Source of the DNA: an uncultured Lachnospiraceae bacterium
GTDB lineage: Bacteria; Bacillota; Clostridia; Lachnospirales; Lachnospiraceae
Assembly (NCBI GenBank): GCA_910576975.1
Contig: CAJTJY010000002.1
Location: 103,250 to 167,249, forward strand
DNA: 64,000 nucleotides
Direction: 5' to 3'
Position numbers and translations under genes: made by a program
Shown: piece by piece, positions 8,336 through 16,357 of the stretch
Numbering within the stretch: the first letter of the stretch is position 1
How the letters are laid out: every line of letters begins with the position of its first letter
Notes under the pieces: generated by a model
Told to the model about the DNA's origin: nothing
Databases searched by the model: none
Seen by the model: the letters and a program-made list of their open reading frames with translations, nothing else

Positions 8336-9310
8336 TTACAATACGATCCCTGCCGCTAATATCTTCTGTAATCCCACAGTCCCCACTGCCTTTCCAGTTT
8401 CATCCACAACTGGCGCCGACGAGATATTTCGCTCCTTTAACATTTTTAAGGCGTCGATCGCAAACTTTCCTTCATAGATCACGGACGGGCTCTTGCTCAT
8501 CACTTCTTCCACGCCGAGCGTATACACATCCACGCCCTTTTCCAGAAACCTTCTTAAGTCTCCATCGGTAATGACTCCGGCAATCATTCCCTGACTGTCC
8601 ACCACAGTGACGATTCCCAATACCTTTTTGCTAAGCTCCACGATCGCTGTCTTCAACGTTTCTTCCTTAGATATGATGGCGTTATCGTCTCCCTTTGCCA
8701 TAATATCTTTTACTTTGATAATTAATTTTTTACCTAGCGCCCCAGCAGGATGGAACATCCCAAAATTCTCTTCCTTAAATCCATAGATTTCGGAAGCAGT
8801 TACCGCCAGCGCATCGCCATATGCCAGGGTAACCGTCGTGCTAGAGGTTGGTGCAAGCTTCAGATGACATGCCTCGTCAAAAGCTGGAAGTACTTGGACA
8901 TAATCGCTCATTTTAGCCAGCGTGGACTCACTGTTTCCAGTAATTCCTACTAAAGACGCCCCAATCATCTTGATATTGGGCAAAATCCGCGTGATCTCCT
9001 CGCTCTCTCCGCTGTAACTGATCGCAATCACGACATCTTGTTCTGTAATCATGCCAAGATCCCCATGAAGGGCTTCTGCTGGATGCAGCGCAAAAGAAGG
9101 CGTTCCCAAGCTGGCAAATGTCGCAGCGAGCTTACGGGCAATATGGCCTGGCTTCCCCATTCCCGTTATAATCACCCGTCCTTTACATCCGGTAATCAAA
9201 CTTAAAATGTCTAAGAATTCCCGTCCCAGAACGTCCCTGGTCTGCTGCAATGCATTGATTTCCACGTCAAAAACTCTTCTGGCTTCTTCCAGCTTCTCTC
9301 TCTCATCCAT
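8336..9310 (-). CDS. kdsD: Arabinose-5-phosphate isomerase (KdsD/KpsF family)
   Basis: 324 residues, the family's usual length: an N-terminal SIS domain (about 35-185) with ITGMGKPGHIARKLAATF, HPAEALHGDLGM and SYSGESEE, then two CBS domains (about 205-320). It converts ribulose-5-phosphate to arabinose-5-phosphate, the committed precursor of Kdo. Shine-Dalgarno AAGGAG precedes the ATG by 8 bp. Together with kdsA, kdsC and the cytidylyltransferase it completes a CMP-Kdo pathway within 4 kb. Paralogues act in other sugar-phosphate contexts (GutQ), but the neighbourhood argues for Kdo. Confidence 0.93.
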   Translation of the reverse strand: MDEREKLEEARRVFDVEINALQQTRDVLGREFLDILSLITGCKGRVIITGMGKPGHIARKLAATFASLGTPSFALHPAEALHGDLGMITEQDVVIAISYSGESEEITRILPNIKMIGASLVGITGNSESTLAKMSDYVQVLPAFDEACHLKLAPTSSTTVTLAYGDALAVTASEIYGFKEENFGMFHPAGALGKKLIIKVKDIMAKGDDNAIISKEETLKTAIVELSKKVLGIVTVVDSQGMIAGVITDGDLRRFLEKGVDVYTLGVEEVMSKSPSVIYEGKFAIDALKMLKERNISSAPVVDETGKAVGTVGLQKILAAGIVL

Positions 9311-9323
9311 TGTATCTCTCCTT

Positions 9324-10070
9324 TTACATATCTTTTTCTGACTCGTTGATATCCATAAATTCCATATAATGCTTGATTACTTCTTTCGCATCCCCCTGCA
9401 TCATCACTTGACCGTCATTCAACCATAATAAAGAGTCGCATAATTTCTGCACAGATCCCAAACTGTGCGACACTATCATTACCGTCCTGTCCTTATTCGA
9501 AATCAGTTCTTTCATTTTACGGTAACTTTTCTTCTTGAACTTGGCATCCCCTACGCTTAATACCTCGTCAATTAAAATCAAGTCTGTTTCCAGGGACGCC
9601 GTAATTGAAAATGCAAGTTTCGAATGCATGCCGCTGGAATAAGTGCGGACTGGCATGTCTATAAACTCTCCCAGTTCTGCAAACTCAATGATAGAGTCCA
9701 TCCTTTCCCGCATTTCCTGCTCTGAGAATCCCAACAGCATCCCCGACAATATGATGTTTTCCCGTCCCGACATTTCATTCTGGAACCCAACGCCGATGGA
9801 CAGCAATGACACCGTCTGCCCCTTTAAATCAATTGTGCCCATATCAGGCGCAAATATCCCTGCCATGGTCCGTAGCAGCGTGGACTTGCCGCTTCCATTT
9901 TTTCCTATTACGCCTACAATGGCTCCTTTTTTTACAGAAAATGAAACTCCTTTTAACGCTTCAAATGTTTTCGGCTTTTCTCTGCCTTTCATTAAATTTT
10001 TTATTGATAAACGCTTTGTGATGCGGTATCCGACATGTAAATCATTAACCTCAACTGCATATTCTTCCAT
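9324..10070 (-). CDS. ABC transporter ATPase, polysaccharide/teichoic acid export (Wzt/TagH type)
   Basis: 248 residues with Walker A GKNGSGKST, the Q-loop region FQNEMSG, signature YSSGM and Walker B LILIDE. It matches short-form Wzt/KpsT/TagH ATPases and lacks the C-terminal sugar-binding domain carried by the second ATPase at 18812-20074. I set the start at the ATG at 10070, because the earlier in-frame ATG at 10082 overlaps the GGAGG Shine-Dalgarno. The partner permease lies just upstream, and the 134-bp gap between them is filled by a tandem repeat. It should power export of the lipid-linked glycan made by the Kdo/DUF115 genes. Confidence 0.9.
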   Translation of the reverse strand: MEEYAVEVNDLHVGYRITKRLSIKNLMKGREKPKTFEALKGVSFSVKKGAIVGVIGKNGSGKSTLLRTMAGIFAPDMGTIDLKGQTVSLLSIGVGFQNEMSGRENIILSGMLLGFSEQEMRERMDSIIEFAELGEFIDMPVRTYSSGMHSKLAFSITASLETDLILIDEVLSVGDAKFKKKSYRKMKELISNKDRTVMIVSHSLGSVQKLCDSLLWLNDGQVMMQGDAKEVIKHYMEFMDINESEKDM

Positions 10071-10072
10071 GA

Positions 10073-10196
10073 TTTCCTCCATTCTGTGCGCTTTTCAGCA
10101 CAAACAGGTAGTTAGGGAAAGAATCAACAAACTCTTTCCTCCATTCTGTGCACGTTACAACACAAACAGGCAGTTAGGGAAAGAACTAGCAAATTC
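10073..10196. repeat. Two tandem 62-bp repeats carrying a duplicated Shine-Dalgarno leader
   Basis: Units at 10073-10134 and 10135-10196 match at about 53 of 62 positions. On the minus strand each ends with ACAGAATGGAGGAAA, so each carries a complete ribosome-binding leader, and only the second one read is followed by the start codon of the ABC ATPase. The remainder of the gap up to the permease stop holds nothing else. It appears to be a local tandem duplication of the 5-prime leader. Confidence 0.75.
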
Positions 10197-10204
10197 TTTC
10201 ACTC

Positions 10205-10984
10205 TTATATCACCTTTACATAATCATTTTCGTGCTTATAGATCAAATTTGCTCCAATTACAATAAAAATAATTCCAATCCCCAGCCATATCAAAAGCAG
10301 CAGCCAATTAACTCCCGTATCATAAAGAACGCAATTTCTCAATGAATGTATAAAGAATGCCATAGGGTTTACATTTAAAAGAATTTTATTGAAAGGCGCC
10401 GGCACCCTGGTTTCAACGGAATAAAAAATTCCTGTAAAATAGAATAAAAACCGTAATATAATATCCAGAACATTTGACAAATCGTCAATATAGACCCCCG
10501 CATGCAACGCGATCAGGCTAATTCCAAATGTAAAGATAATCGCACTAGAAACAATAGGGATCGACTCTAAAATCTTCCAAGACAACGGCACGCTGTACGC
10601 CATAAACAGCACCGCCACGATTCCAAAAGAAATCATCATTTTAAATAAATTCACCAACAACAGCTGAATCATCAGAACATGCTTGGGAACATATACTTTC
10701 GTTATGATTGACTTTTTCTTTCGAATAATGTTTACGCCCTGTTTCAAACTACGATTAAAAAAAGTCCATACTGTTTGTCCTGAAAATACAAATACCGGAA
10801 AATACGGCTCTGATCTTTGAAATACAATCTCTGCAACAAACACATATACAAGCATCATGCCCAACGGATGCAGAATCCACCAAACCCAATTCAAATAGGA
10901 ATTTGCAACTTCAGATTTAAGTTCCGCTTTCATTGCATAAATAGAATATTTCCTATATTTTGCTATATCCTGAAAAAAACGCAT
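10205..10984 (-). CDS. ABC-2 type polysaccharide export permease (Wzm/TagG type)
   Basis: 259 residues with about six hydrophobic segments and the ABC-2 permease pattern of Wzm/KpsM/TagG, including ANSYLNWVWWILHPLGMMLVY near the N-terminus and LNVNPMAFFIHSLRN in the second half. It forms the membrane channel for the ATPase encoded directly downstream and probably exports an undecaprenyl-linked polymer. The gene starts 5 bp after the stop of the DUF115 gene upstream, so the three are surely co-transcribed. Confidence 0.9.
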   Translation of the reverse strand: MRFFQDIAKYRKYSIYAMKAELKSEVANSYLNWVWWILHPLGMMLVYVFVAEIVFQRSEPYFPVFVFSGQTVWTFFNRSLKQGVNIIRKKKSIITKVYVPKHVLMIQLLLVNLFKMMISFGIVAVLFMAYSVPLSWKILESIPIVSSAIIFTFGISLIALHAGVYIDDLSNVLDIILRFLFYFTGIFYSVETRVPAPFNKILLNVNPMAFFIHSLRNCVLYDTGVNWLLLLIWLGIGIIFIVIGANLIYKHENDYVKVI

Positions 10985-10988
10985 TTCT

Positions 10989-11834
10989 CTATGACTCTCC
11001 TTCCGGTCTGCCTAAAACTGTTTCTAAGGTACCTCTTTCAAATACTTCTAATCTCCCGCCTCTGGTAAGATTCTGAATGACGATATGCTTCTGATCACAA
11101 TACTTTTTTGCTGTCTTATAAGCATTAGTACTGGTTTCAAAATTCTGCACGCAATATTCTTCCGACGTCAAATCCCCAAAATAATCCTTAATATTCTGAT
11201 CGACCGTCAAATTCCCTCTGGAATCCATTTTCTTGGAATAATTATGATCAACGCCCAACAGATAAATCTCTTGAAATCCCATATAAAGCGCCAATTGGAT
11301 CGCTGTATATGTCACAGTCTCGCCAGCCACGAAATACTTTGACACATCCTGGCTGATCTTTACCTTGAGCCTTTTATAGCGATTTACCAGGTAAGGATAA
11401 TAATTATTGATATAAATCACTTCGCTGTCGATGTTCTTCAGTCCGTATTTACGGTTTTCCATCTGAAGAAATATCATTGGAACCTTTATTTTCTCTATAT
11501 TCCTGGCGATATCCCGAAAGACATAAGAATCCACGCACAGATAGCTTTGAGGCCTCCAGGTAGTATGCTCAAACATTTCATAGATCCGGTTTGCCGCAAA
11601 GCAGTATTCGTCTTTTAACTTTTCCAAATCCTCTGCCCGCAGGCTCGGACCGTTACCGATGATGAAGCACCGTTCCTTGCTGTGACTATCTTTCAGCGCC
11701 CGAATCTTGGCGGCATCTGTGCCAAAGCGATATGTTGCAAGGCGAAATGTGCGCAAAGCATTGATTACAGGAAACGCCAGCACTCGCATCAGCTTGTTTT
11801 GTTTCAACCGGAACAACGTTGTCTGTTCTCCCAT
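10989..11834 (-). CDS. DUF115 / MptE-like (Maf-type) protein, first gene of the Kdo operon
   Basis: 281 residues from the ATG at 11834; the ATG at 11846 overlaps GGAGG and is probably part of the ribosome-binding site. DUF115 hallmarks are RCFIIGNGPSLRAEDLE, ANRIYEMFEHTTWRP, ETVTYTAIQLALYMG, YLLGVDHNY and LTRGGRLEVFERG. It is the most divergent of the three DUF115 copies (C to V in the VDHNY motif). It is preceded by the best promoter match in this part of the window and heads the operon of wzm, wzt, kdsD, DUF115, cytidylyltransferase, kdsA and kdsC. A glycosyltransferase role is inferred from Maf relatives. Confidence 0.75.
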   Translation of the reverse strand: MGEQTTLFRLKQNKLMRVLAFPVINALRTFRLATYRFGTDAAKIRALKDSHSKERCFIIGNGPSLRAEDLEKLKDEYCFAANRIYEMFEHTTWRPQSYLCVDSYVFRDIARNIEKIKVPMIFLQMENRKYGLKNIDSEVIYINNYYPYLVNRYKRLKVKISQDVSKYFVAGETVTYTAIQLALYMGFQEIYLLGVDHNYSKKMDSRGNLTVDQNIKDYFGDLTSEEYCVQNFETSTNAYKTAKKYCDQKHIVIQNLTRGGRLEVFERGTLETVLGRPEGES

Positions 11835-11883
11835 CATTCCCTCCATACTGCGCGCTTTTTACACAGCGCCTATACTGACCCCT

Positions 11884-11912
11884 ATCCTATCATACATCCC
11901 CTGCTATGTCAA
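11884..11912 (-). promoter_or_regulatory. Sigma-A type promoter of the Kdo/DUF115 operon
   Basis: On the minus strand a perfect -35 TTGACA (11907-11912) and a -10 TAGGAT (11884-11889) are separated by 17 bp, about 50 bp upstream of the DUF115 start codon at 11834. A small stem (GCGCT/AGCGC, 11852-11869) lies between promoter and Shine-Dalgarno. It marks the start of a unit separate from the rhamnose-type genes to the right. Confidence 0.7.
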
Positions 11913-11955
11913 TTTTCTATTTAAGCAGGCGCACTCCTCCCTAACGTGTCGTCTT

Positions 11956-12702
11956 TCAATGATACTTTCTGATTCCATGTAACGCATACTGTATAAAGTA
12001 GTAGCAAGAGCGCAGGATGCCAAAGCCCATATAGCGGTAAACGCCAAACTGCATCCTGGCGGACTTTAGCTTGTTGCGGGACTTTCCTCCTTCGCTCATC
12101 CTAGATTTCAGCATTGGAGCATTAATGCCGCATGCCGGACCATATTTCTGCAGCACGCGCAGCCACAAAATATAATCTTCATGGAGCTCGTCGTGGCACA
12201 TGTAAAACTCCCTTGCGGCCTCGGTTCTCATCAATACAGAAGAACATGGAATGCTGTTGGTCCTAAGCAGCATCGAATATGTGATTTCCTGCGGCACCCC
12301 GATCACTTTCCCTTGGCTTGTGCCATCCGCATTCATTAATTCCCTTCCCGTACAGCACAACACCTGCCCCGTCTCTTCGATCTTACGGCACTGCGCTGAC
12401 AGCTTCCCCGCTTGCCACCAGTCGTCGGCATCCAAAAATGCCACATATTTTCCTAATGCCTGACGTATCCCAGTGTTGCGGCTTTCTGCCACGCCCTGGT
12501 TTTGCTGATTGCGGAACAATTTTACTTTTTTGCCATCCGCATAGTTCTCCGCCACCTCTGCGGTACGATCTTTTGAGCAGTCGTCAATGATCAGCAATTC
12601 CAGGGAAACATCCTGGGATAACACGGACTCAATGGCGTGGACGATATAGCGTTCTGCATTATACGCCGGCATGATCACCGACACCAGAACTTTTTCCTGC
12701 AT
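11956..12702 (-). CDS. GT2 family glycosyltransferase
   Basis: 248 residues. A GT-A fold family 2 start (VSVIMPAYNAERYI), IIDDCSKDRT, NQGVAESRNTG and the metal-binding AFLDADDWW are clear, followed by the acceptor part with HEDYILWLRVL. The shape is typical of capsule and O-antigen transferases. It is the last gene of the unit that includes rfbAC, wzm and wzt. GGAGG precedes the ATG by 4-5 bp. The sugar and linkage cannot be told from sequence. Confidence 0.85.
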   Translation of the reverse strand: MQEKVLVSVIMPAYNAERYIVHAIESVLSQDVSLELLIIDDCSKDRTAEVAENYADGKKVKLFRNQQNQGVAESRNTGIRQALGKYVAFLDADDWWQAGKLSAQCRKIEETGQVLCCTGRELMNADGTSQGKVIGVPQEITYSMLLRTNSIPCSSVLMRTEAAREFYMCHDELHEDYILWLRVLQKYGPACGINAPMLKSRMSEGGKSRNKLKSARMQFGVYRYMGFGILRSCYYFIQYALHGIRKYH

Positions 12703-12761
12703 TTTTCCTCCAATCTGTGCTTTGACCGCAAAATGAAATCATCAGTGCTCCTTCATTGTGG

Positions 12762-14123
12762 TTATTTCTTAGCCGCCGTCACCTGTCCTTTATCGATGCC
12801 TTCCGTATTCTCTTTCTGGAATATGATTTTAAATGTCATTATCATCAGCTTGATATCCTGCCAAAAAGAATACGTCTCAATATAAGTAAGATCCAGCTTC
12901 AGTTTGTCATAAGGCGTGGTATTATATTTTCCATATACCTGGGCATATCCAGTAAGCCCTGCTTTCACTTTGAGCCGGAAACTAAATTCAGGGATCATCG
13001 CCTCATACTGGCTGGCAATCGATTCCCGTTCCGGCCTTGGCCCCACAAAAGACATCTCTCCCTTTAATATGTTGAAGATCTGGGGCAATTCGTCAAAATG
13101 AGTCCTGCGGATCAGTCTGCCGATGGGCGTAATACGGTCGTCATTTTTCTTTGCAAGCTGCGCCCCGTCCTTTTCTGAATCGATGCGCATGCTGCGGAAT
13201 TTGATAATCTTAAAAATTTCACCGTCCCGGGTCAGCCGTTCCTGCGTATAGAACACTGGACCTTTGTCATACAGCTTGATACATGCTGCAATCAACAACA
13301 GCACGGGCGAAGAAATTACAATCGCCCCCAATGAAAATACAATGTCCATGGCACGCTTCGCAAAGCGCTGTTCTATGGTAAGACCGCGATTCCTAGAAAG
13401 CATCAAAGGCGAGTCAAACAAATGAATCCGTTCTGTGCCCGTCAAGATTATATCAGATATCTTAGGAGTGATATAAGTACGTTTTCCCTGGTCAAAGCAA
13501 AACTTTAAAATAGGATTGCGCATCTTGGTCGGCAGGTCGCAGAGCACTACCGCCTCATACTCCATAATCTTTTCATATAAAGCTTTATATCCCATATACA
13601 CACTGGCAGTGGCACAGACATTGTACTTGTCTTTCCTGGAATTGATCTTTTTAATCAGGTCTTTTGGCGAATGCTGCCCATAGATCACGATCATCTTCCG
13701 TGGGGGATAGAGCCGGGTATAAACAAAACGTACCAGATATACTCCTGGCAGTATGATCAGAAGTTCCAACCCCGTCAAAGCCAACATAGGGGAAACTGGC
13801 ATATAATCATTGGCAATCAGGCAGACTTGGAGATATCCTACCACATTAGCGCAAAATATAGACAATATCTGCGACAGGCAGATATCCGTAATGCGCAGGT
13901 AGCCAATGCGGTAGCCCCCGAATGTCCTGGTAAAAAAATACATCAACAGCACATACATGCCGATCATCGCCCAATTTCCCCGGTTCCAGAAACGTTGTTC
14001 TTTCAAGAGCATGGGATAATAGATTTCGTACCAGATATATGCAAACAACGCCGCCTCACATGCCAGCATGACATAGTTTGCCGCCAGATTCAATAAATGT
14101 TTATATTGTTCTCTTCTTCTCAT
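12762..14123 (-). CDS. Polyprenyl-phosphate sugar phosphotransferase (WbaP/CpsE type)
   Basis: 453 residues with four or five hydrophobic N-terminal segments (about 12-150), a CoA-binding-like middle domain (VIYGQHSPKDLI) and a C-terminal bacterial sugar transferase domain (about 245-445) containing KRAMDIVFSLGAIV, IKFRSMRIDSE, RRTHFDELPQ and MSFVGPRPE. The enzyme joins sugar-1-phosphate to undecaprenyl phosphate and so starts a repeat unit or primer on the inner membrane face. Operon position next to glycosyltransferases and an ABC exporter fits priming of the exported chain. The sugar is unknown. The ATG follows AAAGGA. Confidence 0.9.
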   Translation of the reverse strand: MRRREQYKHLLNLAANYVMLACEAALFAYIWYEIYYPMLLKEQRFWNRGNWAMIGMYVLLMYFFTRTFGGYRIGYLRITDICLSQILSIFCANVVGYLQVCLIANDYMPVSPMLALTGLELLIILPGVYLVRFVYTRLYPPRKMIVIYGQHSPKDLIKKINSRKDKYNVCATASVYMGYKALYEKIMEYEAVVLCDLPTKMRNPILKFCFDQGKRTYITPKISDIILTGTERIHLFDSPLMLSRNRGLTIEQRFAKRAMDIVFSLGAIVISSPVLLLIAACIKLYDKGPVFYTQERLTRDGEIFKIIKFRSMRIDSEKDGAQLAKKNDDRITPIGRLIRRTHFDELPQIFNILKGEMSFVGPRPERESIASQYEAMIPEFSFRLKVKAGLTGYAQVYGKYNTTPYDKLKLDLTYIETYSFWQDIKLMIMTFKIIFQKENTEGIDKGQVTAAKK

Positions 14124-14127
14124 ATTT

Positions 14128-16266
14128 TTATCCTTTTACCAGTCCCTTAAGCTTCTTCTTCACTCGTCCCCTGGTATTTATTTTATCCATAAGAAGTACT
14201 GCTGTCTCTTCCTCTAAAATGCTGATTTGATAAGAAACCTCCACCCTGCCGCCGCCTTGTGGAATTTCTTCTATTATAATCTTTGGATCACAATTGTCAA
14301 ATAAAAAACTATTTTTTTGCAGTTCAAATCCTGTGGTATGATACTTTACAGGAGCATCCTCCCCCTGCCAAGAGAGCTTTAATCCCTTTAAGATGCAAGG
14401 GCTTAACGCCGGGTCAATCCAAAGCCCGCTCGTATTTTCTGGCACACGCACAGTATAACGAGGATTTTCTCCCCAGGCAGCATCGATAAAATAGGACTGC
14501 TCCTCTGAGAATCCTTGTCCACGATCCACATAAACCTGCACCCTTCTGCGGTCCGTCTCAGCAAGCAGCTTTGCCACAGGCAGCGCCCGCTTGCCCATCG
14601 TGTGATACAGGCTTCCTGGTGAAACGCTGCCTTCCGAAATGTAAGCCTGAAACCTCTGCTCCATTTTCTGATAAATCTGCCGCTGTTCTTTTGTGATGCC
14701 AAATTCCTGGTAAAAATCAAACTGTTCTTTGATCTTGGCGCGCAAAGAGGCGCCCTCCAGATAATAATGCAGCGCCCGGTAGAGGATAAATGCGACTGGA
14801 ACTGGAAAGAAAAACGTCCACTCATAATCTAGCACATGAAAGCAGCCATCCTTTGTCTGCAAGAGATTTGAAAAAATCAGATCTATATCCGCTACGGAAA
14901 CTGCCTGTTCCGTAGAAAGCTCTGCCTCCCCGAACACCTGGCAAAATTCCGGGGTCATAACAAACAGCTGCGTTTTAGCGCTGTCTTTGATTCTTTTTAC
15001 TGCATCACGCAGCTTTTCGCAAGCCTCCTCGATTCGTCCTTGTTCCAGAAAGCTGTCCAATTGTTCTTCCAAGGTAACGCCTTCTAAGTATTCAAACGCA
15101 ATCCTGCCCTGTTGCAGATCACAACGGTTCACCTGTAGCAATCCTTTTTCGCTCCACAATCTGGCAAGTCTTCCCGCTGCTTCCGCCATATGTGCAATAT
15201 GCGCTTGCCCTTTTGGATATTCTGCGAGCTTATACAACATATTATTCCCATCAATGCCCTTTGCAATCCTGGTCTGAATTGAAAATTGCGGCGCTCTGTG
15301 GCTGGAATATTTTGTATACAACATTTTCATAGCAGGTTGTTTCACAGTCCCTGGCTTGCGAATCTCCACAAAGAACGAATTGGAATAAAGCGGAAACAGC
15401 CCGTCTTTTAAAAGCTGGTCAAATACCTTGCCTTCATCCATCAAAACCAGGCGTTCCCTGTCAAAGTTACAGATATTATCATATAATTCTCCCACTTTTG
15501 GAAGATATTGATCCGAATAGATTACTCTCGGAAACTTATAATCGGGATAGGGATAATAAAATTGATAATCCGTGTAGCCGCATTCTTCCATAATTTGAAT
15601 CAGCTCAGGCCTAGAAAACGTCCGCACTCCGCTGGTATTTTGATATCCTTCCAGTCCTTCAAAATAAGTTCCCACATGGTCTTCTCTGCAGCCTGCCCAA
15701 TACTTTAATCCTAATTTATTTTCAATCGCCAGCAAGAGCTTGCCGCCTGGCCGAAGGTGGCTCATCACCGTCGTGAGAAATCCGTGGTAGGGCTTTTGAC
15801 CACCGATATAGCCGCTTCCATATTCAAAAACTCCGATCAAGGTCGCATAATCATAATCATCATCCAGCTCTTTCTCCACATCCTGGAAGTTCCCCAGGCA
15901 GATTCGGATATTTTCATACGCCTTATGACGCTCCGCATTGATCATGCTGCGCTTCTTAGAAAGGTCAATACAAGTCACTGAGGCTGACGATGCCGCTACC
16001 GCCCCTGTCACTGCGCCGCATCCAGATCCAACCTCAAGCACTTTCGCCCCAGGTTCAAAAGGATACCAGCTAAGGATATTCTCCCGTTCGTGAGCAAGAT
16101 GATACAAAACTGCCCAATCCTGTTCACTGGCAATTACCTGGGCATATTCTTGCTGCGGAAAGCGTCGCACCAACTCTAAGATATGGTCCTCGACATCCCC
16201 GTCACTGTAGAGGTCTTCCCCCGGATAATGGGCATCGTCTAGAATGACGTTTCCAATTTTCTCCAT
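14128..16266 (-). CDS. SAM methyltransferase with kinase-like middle domain; possible WbdD-like chain terminator
   Basis: 712 residues. Residues about 70-230 form a class I SAM methyltransferase (AKVLEVGSGCGAVTGAVA; acidic CIDLS; later HLRPGGKLLLAIEN). Residues about 315-510 look like a small-molecule kinase or aminoglycoside-phosphotransferase fold, with DLIFSNLL and VLDYEW where the catalytic loop and the metal-binding Asp would be. A short helical stretch (LRAKIKEQFDFYQEFGITKE) and a beta-rich C-terminal domain follow. The methyltransferase-kinase-helix order recalls WbdD, which caps ABC-exported O-antigens. The wzt two genes upstream has the sugar-binding domain that would read such a cap. 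The start is the ATG at 16266 behind GGAGG; the longer ORF start overlaps that site. The methyltransferase is well supported; the kinase and capping roles are inference. Confidence 0.7.
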   Translation of the reverse strand: MEKIGNVILDDAHYPGEDLYSDGDVEDHILELVRRFPQQEYAQVIASEQDWAVLYHLAHERENILSWYPFEPGAKVLEVGSGCGAVTGAVAASSASVTCIDLSKKRSMINAERHKAYENIRICLGNFQDVEKELDDDYDYATLIGVFEYGSGYIGGQKPYHGFLTTVMSHLRPGGKLLLAIENKLGLKYWAGCREDHVGTYFEGLEGYQNTSGVRTFSRPELIQIMEECGYTDYQFYYPYPDYKFPRVIYSDQYLPKVGELYDNICNFDRERLVLMDEGKVFDQLLKDGLFPLYSNSFFVEIRKPGTVKQPAMKMLYTKYSSHRAPQFSIQTRIAKGIDGNNMLYKLAEYPKGQAHIAHMAEAAGRLARLWSEKGLLQVNRCDLQQGRIAFEYLEGVTLEEQLDSFLEQGRIEEACEKLRDAVKRIKDSAKTQLFVMTPEFCQVFGEAELSTEQAVSVADIDLIFSNLLQTKDGCFHVLDYEWTFFFPVPVAFILYRALHYYLEGASLRAKIKEQFDFYQEFGITKEQRQIYQKMEQRFQAYISEGSVSPGSLYHTMGKRALPVAKLLAETDRRRVQVYVDRGQGFSEEQSYFIDAAWGENPRYTVRVPENTSGLWIDPALSPCILKGLKLSWQGEDAPVKYHTTGFELQKNSFLFDNCDPKIIIEEIPQGGGRVEVSYQISILEEETAVLLMDKINTRGRVKKKLKGLVKG

Positions 16267-16357
16267 AACATCCTCCATTCTGCGCTGATGTAGCGCACGA
16301 AGTTCCTTGACGCCTGACGCGCTTAACGTACTGACCGCTTGTAATTCTTACGAGTCA

